Positions 16,966-26,778 are shown, counted from the first letter of the stretch. The stretch is 64,000 nt of DNA from Candidatus Hydrogenedentota bacterium (GCA_016215105.1 JACRLJ010000106.1:1-64000); one strand, 5' to 3'. Notes: generated by a model from the sequence alone, not told the origin. A program made the numbers and translations.

Positions 16966-19900
16966 GATGCGCCGGCTTCCTTCGACAGTCCCTGCTCGAT
17001 TCGGAGAAGGCGGCTCTTGTCCACTCGCTCTCCCGCGTCCGCTTTCTTGCGCGCTATCTCATAGTGGTCGCGCGCCATCTTGACGTTCTTCAGACCCAGG
17101 TACGCTTCCGCAAGTCCCGCCTCCAATTGAGCCGAGCTCTCCTTCTCGGAATTCGCCAGTGGCTGCAGGTCGTCTATTGCCTGCTGATACTGACCGAGTC
17201 CGATAAGAACCAGACCCCGGAGCGCGACGAATTCGCTCTCCTTGCGCAACGCCAGCGCCTGATTAATCGACTCCAGCGCCTTCGCTAGCGTCGCCGGACT
17301 CTGCGCCTGAATGGACGCTCTGGCGTATAGCACGTCCGGGTCCTCGGGATGCGTCGCGAGGTAGCGATTGCACAGCGCCATTACTTCGATCGGGTTATTA
17401 CGGCGCACATTGATTTGAATCATGTCGCGCAGGACAGTGGCGTTCTCCGGATCGATCAGAAGCACGCGCATCAACGCCTGTGCCGCGTGCTTGAGCGTCG
17501 CGTCGTCCTTGCGCGTCAAGTAGAACTCCGCCAGGGTCAACCACCCTTGTGTCGAGTCAGAGTGCTTCTGTACGTAAGACGTCAGCAACTCTTCGGCGTC
17601 GCTCGTCCGTCCCTGCTGATCCATCGCGCGCGCCAAGTCTCGCAGAACGCCCAGGTCATCCGGATTCTTTTCCGCCTGCTCACGAAGGATGGCCTCCGCT
17701 TCTTCGCCTGCCCCTTTGGCCACCATCAGCCGCCCGCGCAGGGTCTTCACCAGGTCCGCCAGTTGCGAATCCTGGGCGGCCTTCTCCTCCAAGCGGGGCA
17801 ACAACTTACCGGCTTGCTGGATCTGGCCACTTTCAAAGTAACTCACCATCAGCATCCGCATGGCGTCCACCGAATCCGGATTGCGCTCGAGCGTCTGCTC
17901 GAGGGTCCGTTGCGCGTCCGCATGCAGCTTCAAGATCCCTTGGAGCCGCGCCAAGCGCAGTTGCGCCCCGAGCTGCATCGGCGCCTCCTCGGCTGCCCGC
18001 TTCACGTGCGCAATCGCCTTGTCAGTCTCATTCTTGCGCGACTCGATCTCGGCCAGCCACAAAAGCGCATTCACATTGGCGACGTCTCCGCTAATGGCTT
18101 TCTCAAGCAGTTCCTGCGCGGCGTCGAGGGCCGGCGGCTGCTGCTGCAACAGAATCTGCGCCTGCAACGCCAGTGCGTTCGAATTATTCGGATCGGTCTT
18201 GGCCACGTCGTCAATGAGACGCTTCGCCGTTTCACGCTGCTCCGGCGTATTCTGTTCCAGCAATTGCTGCGCTACGGACAGCTTGGCCGACAACAACGGT
18301 TGCGCGGCCACTTGCGCGGTTTCCGGCTTCGACTCAAGGTCGTTGAGAAGCTGAAGAGCGCCTCCCATATCGCCCGAACGCGCCAACATTAGAATCTTTT
18401 CGGTCAGCAACGTAATGCGCTGAGGACCCTCGACCTTCTCAGACCCTTGCGAAAGCATCTCTACTGCGACATCCGCGTGACCGCGCACCGCCATGAAACG
18501 CGCCCACCCCTGAATCTCGTCGGCCGTTACTTGCCCCTTGGCCAGCACTTGCGCAAATTGGGCCTTCGCGCCGTCCAGGTTGCGCTCCTCTAACAAAACT
18601 GCGGCGCGATTCAAATAGAACTGCTCCTCATTAATTCCGGCCGCTATTCCCCGCTCGATCACCGCCTTGGCGCCTGCCGGGTCGTGAACCGCCACCAGCA
18701 CGTCTGCCAACGTCTTGTAAGACAACCCCAACGAAGGGGATTTCACAATCGCTTTCTCCAGGGACTCCTTCACCAAGTCCAGGTTCTTCTCCGGCTTGCC
18801 TTGCTGAATCGACGCCTCGAACAGCACACGCGCCGCCGTAACCAAATCCTCGGGTTGCGCGGATTCATTCGCAAGCAAGGCGCGGGCATGCTTCTGAGCT
18901 TCCTCAGGAGATCGCTTCTGCTGGGAATCCATTTCGAGCAGCGACCGCGCGCGCTCGTCACCAGGAAAAGTCTTGACGTACGCTTCGAGTGTCGCTCGGC
19001 CCTTGTCCGCTTGCCCCGAACGCAAGTACGCTACGCCCAGCAAGAATCTCGCCGACCCAAAATCCGGCCGCTGTTGGACTAGTGTAGCAAGGCGCGCCGC
19101 GGCCCCCGAAGAATCGCCGCTTACCAGCAGTTCGCGCGATTCGAAATACTCCGCGATGTGCCCACTTTCCGGATAGGCCCGCTTGTACTGGTCAAGATAC
19201 TTCCGCGCCTCGTCCAGCTTGTTTCCCGTGATGAGCGTCTCAATCGTAGCGAAATACAGCGATTGGCTATCGAGCAGTACCGGCGCCGGCGCGCTCGTGA
19301 GTACTTCGATCGCTTTATCGAGTTGGTTCTTGCCCTGATAAACCACGCTCGCGACAATATACGCGCCCGCGTTGTCCGGCGCGCGTTCCAATGCTTTGTC
19401 CGCCAGAACTTGGGCGCGCCCCCATTCACGCTTCTTGGCGGCGAATTCGCCAGCCTCGAGCAAAATGTCGGGATCCTCCGGAGCCAATTCCAGCGCCTTG
19501 TTCAACGCGCCCTCCGCTCCCGCCGAATCACCCGCAAGCCGGAAATACTTCGCGCGTTCGAGTTGCACCCGCGCGCTATCCGGATACTTCTTGACCGCAT
19601 CGTCGAGCGTCTGCAAGGCCTGCTGCTGCAGACCGCGCTCCCGCAGCAGACGCGCAACATTTCCGTAGACGGACATGTTTGGCGCGCCTTCTTCGATCAG
19701 CGCCCGATAGGCCGCGATCGCTTCGTCCTGCCGCTGCATACCATCCTTCGCGCGCGCGCTCGCATACTTCGCCTTCGCGTCATCCGGATGCCGATCCAAT
19801 ATGTCCTTCGCATAGTATTCGAGATCTGGCCACAACTGAAGACGCTCCAGCGTGTCCAGCAGCTTGTCCTGAATTTCCGTGTTATCGGGTTGGTATTGCA

Positions 19901-20204
19901 GAATCTGCGCATACGCTATTACCGCGTCATGCTGGGTCTTGGGCCGGTTGTCCCGAACTTTCATGCAGGCGTCCGCGTACTTCAACAGTATCGCCACATC
20001 ACCCCGGTGCTGCTTCTTCTGCAGGTATAGTCCATAGGTGCGGGCGGCCTCGAACCACCTGCCGTCGCGATACAAACTTTCCGCCGCCGCCAGATTGTTC
20101 TGCGCCTTCCGCTCGCTGTACACAAAGTACCCGGCCAGAGCTGCGCCGGCCGCCGCCAACAACACGACGTGCGCAATAATGACGTATATCCAGATTCTCT
20201 TCAT
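16962..20204 (-). CDS. Membrane-anchored giant TPR-repeat protein
   Basis: About 1080 residues: a short cytoplasmic start, one membrane helix (IWIYVIIAHVVLLAAAGAALA, residues about 4-25), then tetratricopeptide repeats to the end (for example ALNKALELAPEDPDILLEAG, ALERAPDNAGAYIVA, TLEQTLERNPDSVDAM). This matches the PrsT-type TPR proteins of PEP-CTERM/exosortase EPS loci, which probably act as periplasmic scaffolds. The ATG at 20204 is preceded by AGGAA about 10 nt upstream; a longer reading to 20270 would run into the wecG-like gene and lacks support. The stop overlaps the exosortase start (16962-16965). No enzymatic motif is visible. Confidence 0.87.
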   Translation of the reverse strand: MKRIWIYVIIAHVVLLAAAGAALAGYFVYSERKAQNNLAAAESLYRDGRWFEAARTYGLYLQKKQHRGDVAILLKYADACMKVRDNRPKTQHDAVIAYAQILQYQPDNTEIQDKLLDTLERLQLWPDLEYYAKDILDRHPDDAKAKYASARAKDGMQRQDEAIAAYRALIEEGAPNMSVYGNVARLLRERGLQQQALQTLDDAVKKYPDSARVQLERAKYFRLAGDSAGAEGALNKALELAPEDPDILLEAGEFAAKKREWGRAQVLADKALERAPDNAGAYIVASVVYQGKNQLDKAIEVLTSAPAPVLLDSQSLYFATIETLITGNKLDEARKYLDQYKRAYPESGHIAEYFESRELLVSGDSSGAAARLATLVQQRPDFGSARFLLGVAYLRSGQADKGRATLEAYVKTFPGDERARSLLEMDSQQKRSPEEAQKHARALLANESAQPEDLVTAARVLFEASIQQGKPEKNLDLVKESLEKAIVKSPSLGLSYKTLADVLVAVHDPAGAKAVIERGIAAGINEEQFYLNRAAVLLEERNLDGAKAQFAQVLAKGQVTADEIQGWARFMAVRGHADVAVEMLSQGSEKVEGPQRITLLTEKILMLARSGDMGGALQLLNDLESKPETAQVAAQPLLSAKLSVAQQLLEQNTPEQRETAKRLIDDVAKTDPNNSNALALQAQILLQQQPPALDAAQELLEKAISGDVANVNALLWLAEIESRKNETDKAIAHVKRAAEEAPMQLGAQLRLARLQGILKLHADAQRTLEQTLERNPDSVDAMRMLMVSYFESGQIQQAGKLLPRLEEKAAQDSQLADLVKTLRGRLMVAKGAGEEAEAILREQAEKNPDDLGVLRDLARAMDQQGRTSDAEELLTSYVQKHSDSTQGWLTLAEFYLTRKDDATLKHAAQALMRVLLIDPENATVLRDMIQINVRRNNPIEVMALCNRYLATHPEDPDVLYARASIQAQSPATLAKALESINQALALRKESEFVALRGLVLIGLGQYQQAIDDLQPLANSEKESSAQLEAGLAEAYLGLKNVKMARDHYEIARKKADAGERVDKSRLLRIEQGLSKEAGAS

Positions 20205-20218
20205 GCGGGAATCAGTTC

Positions 20219-21199
20219 CTACTTTCCTGCTGGTCTCTCGGCCCGGCGCGACTTCCAAAATTCGCGCCACGCCAGCGCTAGAAACAAGCTATCTTCAATC
20301 AGATAACGCCGCCAAAGCCGCCGAGGCTCCATGCATAGCCGCCAAGACCACTCCAGGCCGAACCGCTGCATCCATACTGGCGCCCGGCGTACTCGGCCCG
20401 CCACAAAATCCAAACCGGCGCCAACCCCAATCATAACCGGAACTCCGCTCGCCACGCTGTGGCCGCGCATCCACGTTTCCTGACGAGGAGACCCCAGCGC
20501 AACAAAACAAATGTCCGGAGCGGAATCCCGCAGGAGCGCGATCACCCGTGAATTCTCCCGCTCGTCGCGCTCAAAATACAGTGGCGGGCTATAAACACCC
20601 GTCACCCGCAATCCCGGATACCGCCGGCAGAGACGCTGGCTGGCCTCCGCCGCGACACCCTCCGCGGCGCCCAGGAAGAACACCGAATAACCGTGGCCCG
20701 CCGCGTATTCCGAAAGAAGCGGCACCATGTCCGACCCGCTCAACTTCTCCTTTAGCGGCCTGCCGAGCAGCTTCGCCGCCCACATCAGTGGCATTCCGTC
20801 GGGAAGCGACAAGAACGCCGCGGAATAGGCCTCCCGAAACGTCTCATCCGAATGACAGCGGCAGATATGATCCACGTTCGGGGTAACGATGATGCCCGGA
20901 GCCCGGCGCTCGATGCGCTCGCCGATTCGCTGAAAAACTTCCGCCCGGCTGAGATTCGATATCCGCAATCCAAATAACTCGACCGTGTCCCCATTGGAAA
21001 CAACACACGACTCCGCCGCCGGAGTTCCCGGCTGCAAGGAAGTGCGCTCGTAACGGACTCCGTCGGAATTGATCGTATCCACCTCGCGTTCCACTAACTC
21101 TTGCGGCGCCACGATAGTCTCTTCCCCGCCTTTGTCACGGCTTGCGTACACCAAGCGGTCGAGCAGGAACTCCTCCGACCACTGCGTACGGCGAAACAT
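20219..21199 (-). CDS. WecG/TagA/CpsF family glycosyltransferase
   Basis: This protein has up to 326 residues. The catalytic domain (residues about 75-300) has the family pattern GIIVTPNVDHI, FLSLPDGMPLMWAAKLLG, YSVFFLGAAEGVA and ICFVALGSPRQETWM, as in UDP-ManNAcA or ManNAc transferases (GT26) that add the second sugar to undecaprenyl-PP-linked intermediates. The ATG at 21199 overlaps the acyltransferase gene by 65 nt and adds about 75 residues before the usual domain. A GTG at 21112 with GGGGA upstream would avoid the overlap, so the start is uncertain. It lies in the EPS operon between the acyltransferase and the giant TPR gene. Confidence 0.88.
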   Translation of the reverse strand: MFRRTQWSEEFLLDRLVYASRDKGGEETIVAPQELVEREVDTINSDGVRYERTSLQPGTPAAESCVVSNGDTVELFGLRISNLSRAEVFQRIGERIERRAPGIIVTPNVDHICRCHSDETFREAYSAAFLSLPDGMPLMWAAKLLGRPLKEKLSGSDMVPLLSEYAAGHGYSVFFLGAAEGVAAEASQRLCRRYPGLRVTGVYSPPLYFERDERENSRVIALLRDSAPDICFVALGSPRQETWMRGHSVASGVPVMIGVGAGLDFVAGRVRRAPVWMQRFGLEWSWRLCMEPRRLWRRYLIEDSLFLALAWREFWKSRRAERPAGK

Positions 21200-21740
21200 C
21201 CTTGGTGACTACCGCATTGGCGCCTACAACCGCGCCGTCCCCTACCGTCACGCCGCGCAATACACACACGCCTCGGCCCAGCCAGGCATCACTGCCAATC
21301 GACACCGGCGCCACGTCGTAGGGTTGGCTGCGAACCAATTCTCCGCGCCGGGAACCGTGATTCTGGTCGCGAATCGTCACATACTCGCCAATCATCGTAT
21401 TGTCGCCAATTCGGACTTCCTGATACGCCACGATGGTCGCGCCATCATTGATGGTCACATGTCTTCCGATTTCGATGCGGCCTGCTCCATCCGTCTTGAG
21501 ATAGGTCCGCCGGCCGACCCGCGTTCCAGCGCCAATATGCACGTTGCGCGTGCCTTCCACGGTAATCACACCGATGAACTGGGCCCCAGCTTCGACCCGG
21601 CCCCGGATTTGACCGCGGCCCCAGATCTCGTACAGGAATCGGGCCAAGCGCAAACGCAACGGCGCCGCCACTCGCAGAGGCCAGCCAAGTAACGCCGCCA
21701 ACCGCGAACGAAACACCACCAAAGGACCGGGAAGTCGCAT
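21135..21740 (-). CDS. Hexapeptide-repeat acyltransferase (WcaF/maltose O-acetyltransferase-like)
   Basis: A 201-residue left-handed beta-helix acyltransferase. Hexapeptide repeats cover residues about 60-185 (IEIGRHVTINDGATIVA, VRIGDNTMIGEYVTI, VSIGSDAWLGRGVCVLRGV, VTVGDGAVVGANAVVTKDV). The loop with DQNHG holds the catalytic His expected in xenobiotic/WcaF-type acetyltransferases, and the protein ends with GVPARPLG. It most likely puts acetyl groups from acetyl-CoA on an EPS sugar in the cytoplasm. It precedes the WecG-like gene with a 65-nt overlap if that gene starts at its first ATG. The acceptor is unknown. Confidence 0.9.
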   Translation of the reverse strand: MRLPGPLVVFRSRLAALLGWPLRVAAPLRLRLARFLYEIWGRGQIRGRVEAGAQFIGVITVEGTRNVHIGAGTRVGRRTYLKTDGAGRIEIGRHVTINDGATIVAYQEVRIGDNTMIGEYVTIRDQNHGSRRGELVRSQPYDVAPVSIGSDAWLGRGVCVLRGVTVGDGAVVGANAVVTKDVSPYAVVGGVPARPLGVRKP

Positions 21741-21822
21741 AGCCGTTATCTAATCCCTGGCGCCGTCAAGCACGCGCCGTATCGGGCGCCGGGTCTGTCG
21801 AGACGAGCCAAATCTGTACGCA

Positions 21823-24159
21823 TCACGGCGCTGAACCGCCCGCCTGCTTCTGTTCCGAGTGGGCGTCATCAACTATTAATATCGCGGGAGGAATGTGCTC
21901 TTCGCCGTATTCCTCGTCCAATACCGCCATCTCCGGTAGTTCGGTGTCCAACTGAGCTCCGTCGCGTCCCTCGGAGTATGCGTAGTATTGCTCCATATTC
22001 CGGCTCAGGTAACCGCCTCGCGTCGGACGAATGCCATTGAGTACAACTCCAATAACGTTCGCGCCGCCCTGCTGAAGCTCCGTCAGGCACCGTTTGAGCA
22101 TTCCAATGGTAGAGACGCCAACGCCCGCAACGGCGATCACGCCGTCCACAATCGGCGCTAACAGCCGGGCGTCGGACATGATCAACGACGGCGGAGTGTC
22201 GATAATGACGTGTTCAAATGTCTCTTCGGCGTGCTCCAGGAACTCCACAATGTCCCGCGACGCCAGCTTGCCAATTAACTCGCTGCCCCGCAGTCCGGGT
22301 CCAAGCACAAACAGGTTCGGAAACTCCGTCGCCCGAACCAACTCCATGAAGTTATGTTTGGAACACAAGACCTCGCCCAAACCTTCCGCGGGCGCCAATC
22401 CAAATGAATGCTCGATACTCGGATGACGCACACTGATATCCACCAGGAGCACGCGCCGGTTGGCCTGCGCCAGCGACACCGCCAGATTGCTCGCCAACGC
22501 CGTCTTGCCATCGCCGCGCGAGGGACTCACCACCAGGCAGGTGTTCAACTCCGCGCTGCCTTCCGGCGGGTAAATAATCCGGGTCAGTATCCGCCGGTAC
22601 TCGTCCGCGGTAGTCGATGCCGGATGATCCGCCGTCAGTAGCGGGGTGTGAGTGTTCGACGGGAGCTGATCCGCGCTGACGTGCGGTACGGTAGCTAAGA
22701 TGGGAAGATTGGTGACATACGCAATGTCCTGGCCCGACCGTAACTGCTGGTCCGTCAATTCGCGCAAAAGCCCCGCGCCCAACGCGGCGCCCAGCGAACC
22801 CATGACCGCCATGATAATGAACTGAAAGCGGGTGCCAAAGTCTGGCCGCGTCGGTTTCGACGCCTGAGACGCAACCGTCACCGCCGCCGGCGCGGTGCGG
22901 TCCATGTCGATCTGATCGATCTGCCCCTGCATGCGATCGCGCATCTTCTTGGTCTCTTCACGCTTCTCCAGGAGTTCCTTGATCTGACTCTCGATCGCCG
23001 CCGCTTCCGAGCGCTCTTTCTTGTGGTCCGCGATCCGTCCCGCAAAATCGCTTGCGCGTTGCTTGGCGCCCTCCGCGATCTTCTCCGCCGCCGCCAGTTC
23101 CACGGTGTACTTGGCTTTGACCGATTGCAGCATCTCCCCGCGGACCTCGCGCTGGGTCTGAACCAGCTTGGATTTCAGGGACTCCAACTGGTGTTTCATC
23201 ACCTTGAGTTGCGGCGCGTCGGCCTGAAGAATGTTGCCCTTCTCCGCCAATTCCCCTTCTTGTCTCGTAATCTGACTCCGCAGCGACGCGACATTCATGT
23301 CCGCGATCACACGGTCTTCGATACCTTGGGCGAAGATTGCCGCGTCCGGCGTGCTCTTGTACTGGACCTGAAGTTCCTCAACCTGCGCAAGAAGGTTCTT
23401 CACACGCTCCACGTCCTTGTCGGCAGTCGTTTGGTCCGCTTGCGCTCTGGCGAGATTCTCATTAAACGACATCGTCTCGCTCAGGCCCAACTCCGTCCCC
23501 ACGCTGCTTTCCGGCATATCGAGCTTCTTCCGAAGCGTGCTAATGACGTCGTTATACTGCCGCAATTCAATATCACGCGACTGGACACTATCCGACAAGG
23601 TCTTGCGAATCCACCCCCCGGTCTCCGTGGTCTGCTGAGCGTCATAGTCAATGTATTCCTTGACGGTCTGCTGCACAATCAAATACGCCGCGTTGGGGTC
23701 CGTCAGCTTGCACGAAACCGTTACCAGTTCACTACCGGCCTGGTTGCGCGCCAAGACGTACTTGGAAAGAAACGCCAGCTGATCATCGGCCTTGTCGATC
23801 AGCGGCAGGTGCCGTATTCCTGCGTCATTGAGCACCCGCGCCTGGATCGTTGGGCCGGCGATGAGGCGAACCTGCGTTTCCAGATACTTGTCGTAGTTTG
23901 TGCCTCTGGAATTCGATTCCGTGGAACTCAGTGTGGGCCGACTGCTCGCAAACCGCAGAATCGCGGTCGCCTGATACTTCACCGGTGACAGCAGCCACGC
24001 AGCGATACTCCCCGGAATCGCCAGCGCCAGGAACACCACAATCATGAGCTTCGCGCGTAAGCGCAACAAACGCTTTATATTGATGGTCCGCGGTTGCACT
24101 GCGGCCGCGGGCGCATCGGAACCCCCCGCCGAAAACTCCGTCGAATACTCCGTGGTCAT
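21823..24159 (-). CDS. Polysaccharide co-polymerase with BY-kinase domain (Wzz/GumC plus Wzc-type kinase)
   Basis: About 778 residues. The N-terminal Wzz domain (residues about 25-130) starts with a membrane helix (LMIVVFLALAIPGSIAAWLL). A long coiled-coil follows, then a second helix (FQFIIMAVMGSLGAALGAGLL, near 450). The cytoplasmic kinase has Walker A GDGKT near residue 550, Walker A' VLLVDIS, where tyrosine kinases usually have a D-x-D, and Walker B HVIIDTPPS. A Tyr-rich tail (QYYAYSEG, EEYGEE) suits autophosphorylation. AAGGAG lies 5 nt from the ATG at 24159. It controls EPS chain length and export together with the Wza-like lipoprotein upstream; the 270-nt gap between them holds nothing I recognise. 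Confidence 0.92.
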   Translation of the reverse strand: MTTEYSTEFSAGGSDAPAAAVQPRTINIKRLLRLRAKLMIVVFLALAIPGSIAAWLLSPVKYQATAILRFASSRPTLSSTESNSRGTNYDKYLETQVRLIAGPTIQARVLNDAGIRHLPLIDKADDQLAFLSKYVLARNQAGSELVTVSCKLTDPNAAYLIVQQTVKEYIDYDAQQTTETGGWIRKTLSDSVQSRDIELRQYNDVISTLRKKLDMPESSVGTELGLSETMSFNENLARAQADQTTADKDVERVKNLLAQVEELQVQYKSTPDAAIFAQGIEDRVIADMNVASLRSQITRQEGELAEKGNILQADAPQLKVMKHQLESLKSKLVQTQREVRGEMLQSVKAKYTVELAAAEKIAEGAKQRASDFAGRIADHKKERSEAAAIESQIKELLEKREETKKMRDRMQGQIDQIDMDRTAPAAVTVASQASKPTRPDFGTRFQFIIMAVMGSLGAALGAGLLRELTDQQLRSGQDIAYVTNLPILATVPHVSADQLPSNTHTPLLTADHPASTTADEYRRILTRIIYPPEGSAELNTCLVVSPSRGDGKTALASNLAVSLAQANRRVLLVDISVRHPSIEHSFGLAPAEGLGEVLCSKHNFMELVRATEFPNLFVLGPGLRGSELIGKLASRDIVEFLEHAEETFEHVIIDTPPSLIMSDARLLAPIVDGVIAVAGVGVSTIGMLKRCLTELQQGGANVIGVVLNGIRPTRGGYLSRNMEQYYAYSEGRDGAQLDTELPEMAVLDEEYGEEHIPPAILIVDDAHSEQKQAGGSAP

Positions 24160-24429
24160 TAACACTCCTTATCAAATGATTTGCGGCCGCATGGACTCTG
24201 CTGAGCGCCTGCGTCCGCTCTTTCGCATCACTGCCACACTCGCGTGAGCCGTTGCTCATCTACCCACGGCACAACTCTAAACCGCGTCATACGATGAACC
24301 CGGTCGAAGAGAAGCCGCTACCTCGTTCCGGCCGCAAGCCAATTCTCGTAACCGGCGCAAAGCATACGGGTAGCGCATTTCGGCCGCGGGTAGCCGCCAG
24401 CCACATCCGCAGAGCGCCGTCAAGCAACT

Positions 24430-25665
24430 CTACGGTTTGAGAACACCCAAGCCGCTCAGCCCCGAAACGATCGAATTCGCATTCTGCAACTGTTGTATAT
24501 AGCCCTGAACACCGCCCAAGACCTTGTTGTCGAACGTGCGGTGGAATTGCGCCGCCGTGTAATACGTACTCCAAGCCTGGTTGTACAAGCCCATCAACGG
24601 CGACAACGATCCCGTGAACCGGCCCACAAACTCCTGGGCGCGGACCAAGTCCTTCCTGGGCACATACACCACGTCGCCCGGCTTCAGCGGAACGTCCTGG
24701 CCTGTGGAAAGAATGTGCTTCAAATCAACAATGAGGACTTCCGTATGAGTTTCGTCCACCTCACGCAGAAGTACAACGTGCTTCAACTTCGCCGTCGAAA
24801 AATCCGGGCCGCCAGTCCGAACGATCAACTCTAGCAACTTCATGCCTTCCGTCATCTGGAAAACGCCTGGAGAGCGTACCTCGCCTATCACGTAAATCAA
24901 GTTCACGCCTTCCGGCACATACACAATGTCGCCCGGATATACCGGTGTGTCCGAAGCATGGGGTCCCGGACTACTCAAGTTGCGCAGATCGTATTCCGTG
25001 ATCTGGCGCTCGTCGCCCACGTGCCGAATAATGAGCGCCTTGGTGAGTTGGCCTTGCTGACCCACAAACGTATCGCCTGAGCGCTGGTTTATCCGCAGAC
25101 CGCCCGCGGTGTTAATCGCGTCCAGCAAGGTGGTATCGCGCTTATAGGGAAATTCCGCCGCCTTGTTGACGTCGCCCATGACATAGAAAGACTTGCTGCG
25201 AGACTCGCGAATCGTCAATGAAACCTGCGGGTCCTTGAATACCTTCGAGTACGCCTTGCGAATCATGTCCTCCGCCTGGCTCCGCGTAGCGTTCTTCACC
25301 ACGAGATCCGGAACCAAGGGAAGCGATATGCATCCGTCGTACCGTACCGTGACCGAACTCGACAAGCTGGGATCGTCCAGCGAGCGAAAATCGAGCAAGT
25401 CGTCCGGTCCTATCGGGTATTCGTCGGGGTTGGGCGCGTTGGCGGCGGCGGCCGCCCCCGGTTCAGGCGTCCCACCAAGGGCCGGCGCCGGCGCTTGTTC
25501 GCCGCGCAGCTCCGACGTCGGAACCGTCGCCTTGTCCGACACCGCCGACATCGTCTTTACCTGCTTTACTGAGCCTTCAGCGCGATCGGGCGATCCGCCG
25601 CCGGACGTTGCACATCCCGCCGCCATCGCCAGCGCCGCCAGTATTCCCACCAACTTTATTCGCAT
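24430..25665 (-). CDS. Outer-membrane polysaccharide export lipoprotein (Wza/GfcE-like)
   Basis: About 411 residues. The signal peptide ends with the lipobox MAAGC, lipidated at C18. The polysaccharide-export domain begins at YPIGPDDLLDFRSLDDPSLS with the typical VRYDGCISLPLV...EDMIRKAYSKVFKDPQVSLTI. Soluble ligand-binding beta-grasp (SLBB) segments follow (FYVMGDVNKAAEFPY, IYVIGEVRSPGVFQM, LKPGDVVYVPRKDLV). GGGAG precedes the ATG at 25665. The protein should form the outer-membrane channel for EPS and dock with the Wzz/BY-kinase protein encoded next. It lies 36 nt downstream of the sigma-54 activator gene, so the two are very probably cotranscribed. Confidence 0.93.
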   Translation of the reverse strand: MRIKLVGILAALAMAAGCATSGGGSPDRAEGSVKQVKTMSAVSDKATVPTSELRGEQAPAPALGGTPEPGAAAAANAPNPDEYPIGPDDLLDFRSLDDPSLSSSVTVRYDGCISLPLVPDLVVKNATRSQAEDMIRKAYSKVFKDPQVSLTIRESRSKSFYVMGDVNKAAEFPYKRDTTLLDAINTAGGLRINQRSGDTFVGQQGQLTKALIIRHVGDERQITEYDLRNLSSPGPHASDTPVYPGDIVYVPEGVNLIYVIGEVRSPGVFQMTEGMKLLELIVRTGGPDFSTAKLKHVVLLREVDETHTEVLIVDLKHILSTGQDVPLKPGDVVYVPRKDLVRAQEFVGRFTGSLSPLMGLYNQAWSTYYTAAQFHRTFDNKVLGGVQGYIQQLQNANSIVSGLSGLGVLKP

Positions 25666-25701
25666 TTGGCCACTCCCTCGCTCCAACACGTCGTCGTTCC
25701 G

Positions 25702-26778
25702 CTATTCCGACTCGGACTTCCCAATGTTGTACGCTTCGATTCGCCTCAGTAACGAGCTGTAACTGATGTCCAGTAACTTCGCCGCCTTACGCCGATTCCA
25801 CAAGGTGTAGCGCAACGCCTCGCGGATTAGCGCCTGCTCGGTCGCCTCCACCGTGCGCCGCGTCGCTTCCTTCAACGATATAAACTTCCTCTTCGCAGTC
25901 TCTTCCGTCTCCTCACGGACCGGCGCCGGCGGCCGCAAGACCTCGGAAACCCGCCCAGATACCGGCTTCGCATCTCCTTCAAGCAACGCTTGAGGATCAC
26001 GCGTAGCCACATATTTCTTTACATGTGCGGCTAGCTCGCGAATGTTCCCTGGCCACGGAAATTGCTGGATACGTTCAATCAAATGCGGCGGAATCGGCTC
26101 GTACTCGCGGCCGGTCCGCTTACATAAATTATAGTTAAAATGTTCCGCCAAGAGCGGAATATCCTCGCGCCGCTCGCGCAGCGCCGGCATGTGAATTATA
26201 ACCTCGCTCAGCCGGAAATAGATATCCTCTCGCATCCGGCCTTCGCGCACCGCCGCTTCCAACGACATGTTGGTCGCCGCAATGATCCGCACATCAGTCC
26301 TGACCGGCGTCACCCCGCCAATCCGCATAAAGGGCTCGCCATCCAGCACTTGAAGTAACTTGCTTTGTACAGTATACGAAGTCTCCGCAATTTCGTCAAG
26401 AAATATCGTCCCGTTGTGCGCCAGTTCGAGGCGCCCAGGCTTGGAAGCGCCGGCGCCCGTAAATGCGCCACGCTCGTAGCCAAACAGTTCCGATTCCAGA
26501 ATGCTCTCCGGAATCGCCGGACAATTTACCTTCACAAACGGATTGCCATAGCGAGGTGAGAGCTTGTGTAAGAGTCTTGCGGCTATGTCTTTACCAACAC
26601 CGCTTTCCCCGGTGATAAGAACGGTGAGGTTCGACGCGGCTAGACGCCTAACCATTTCAGTCACTTCGCGTATGGCCGGACTAATTCCCAAGAGACTCTC
26701 ATGCAGGGGGGAACGTATGCTGTCCAGGGTCGTCTGCTCGATCTCGGAAGATGCGGGGTAGCTCACAGTGGTTGTCAT
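25702..26778 (-). CDS. Sigma-54-dependent transcriptional activator without receiver domain
   Basis: A 358-residue bacterial enhancer-binding protein. The AAA+ domain has Walker A GESGVGKD (57-64), the sigma-54-contacting GAFTGA loop (104-109) and Walker B TIFLDEI (124-130). The C-terminus is a Fis-type helix-turn-helix (NRRKAAKLLDISYSSLLRRI, about 330-350). Only about 28 residues precede the AAA+ domain, so there is no receiver, GAF or PAS input; activity may be set by protein amount or a partner. It is the first gene of the EPS/exosortase operon, and a GG-N10-GC sigma-54 promoter lies about 100 nt upstream, implying self-activation. EPS loci with exosortases often carry a related activator with a receiver. 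Confidence 0.93.
   Translation of the reverse strand: MTTTVSYPASSEIEQTTLDSIRSPLHESLLGISPAIREVTEMVRRLAASNLTVLITGESGVGKDIAARLLHKLSPRYGNPFVKVNCPAIPESILESELFGYERGAFTGAGASKPGRLELAHNGTIFLDEIAETSYTVQSKLLQVLDGEPFMRIGGVTPVRTDVRIIAATNMSLEAAVREGRMREDIYFRLSEVIIHMPALRERREDIPLLAEHFNYNLCKRTGREYEPIPPHLIERIQQFPWPGNIRELAAHVKKYVATRDPQALLEGDAKPVSGRVSEVLRPPAPVREETEETAKRKFISLKEATRRTVEATEQALIREALRYTLWNRRKAAKLLDISYSSLLRRIEAYNIGKSESE

Noticed and set aside
17349-18392. 347-codon open frame on the plus strand
   Set aside because: It lies wholly antisense to the giant TPR protein gene. It reads Arg/Leu/Gln-rich without any domain, as expected from the complement of GC-rich TPR codons.
23023-23988. 321-codon open frame on the plus strand
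   Set aside because: It is antisense to the Wzz/BY-kinase coiled-coil region and rich in Arg, Leu and His without any motif.
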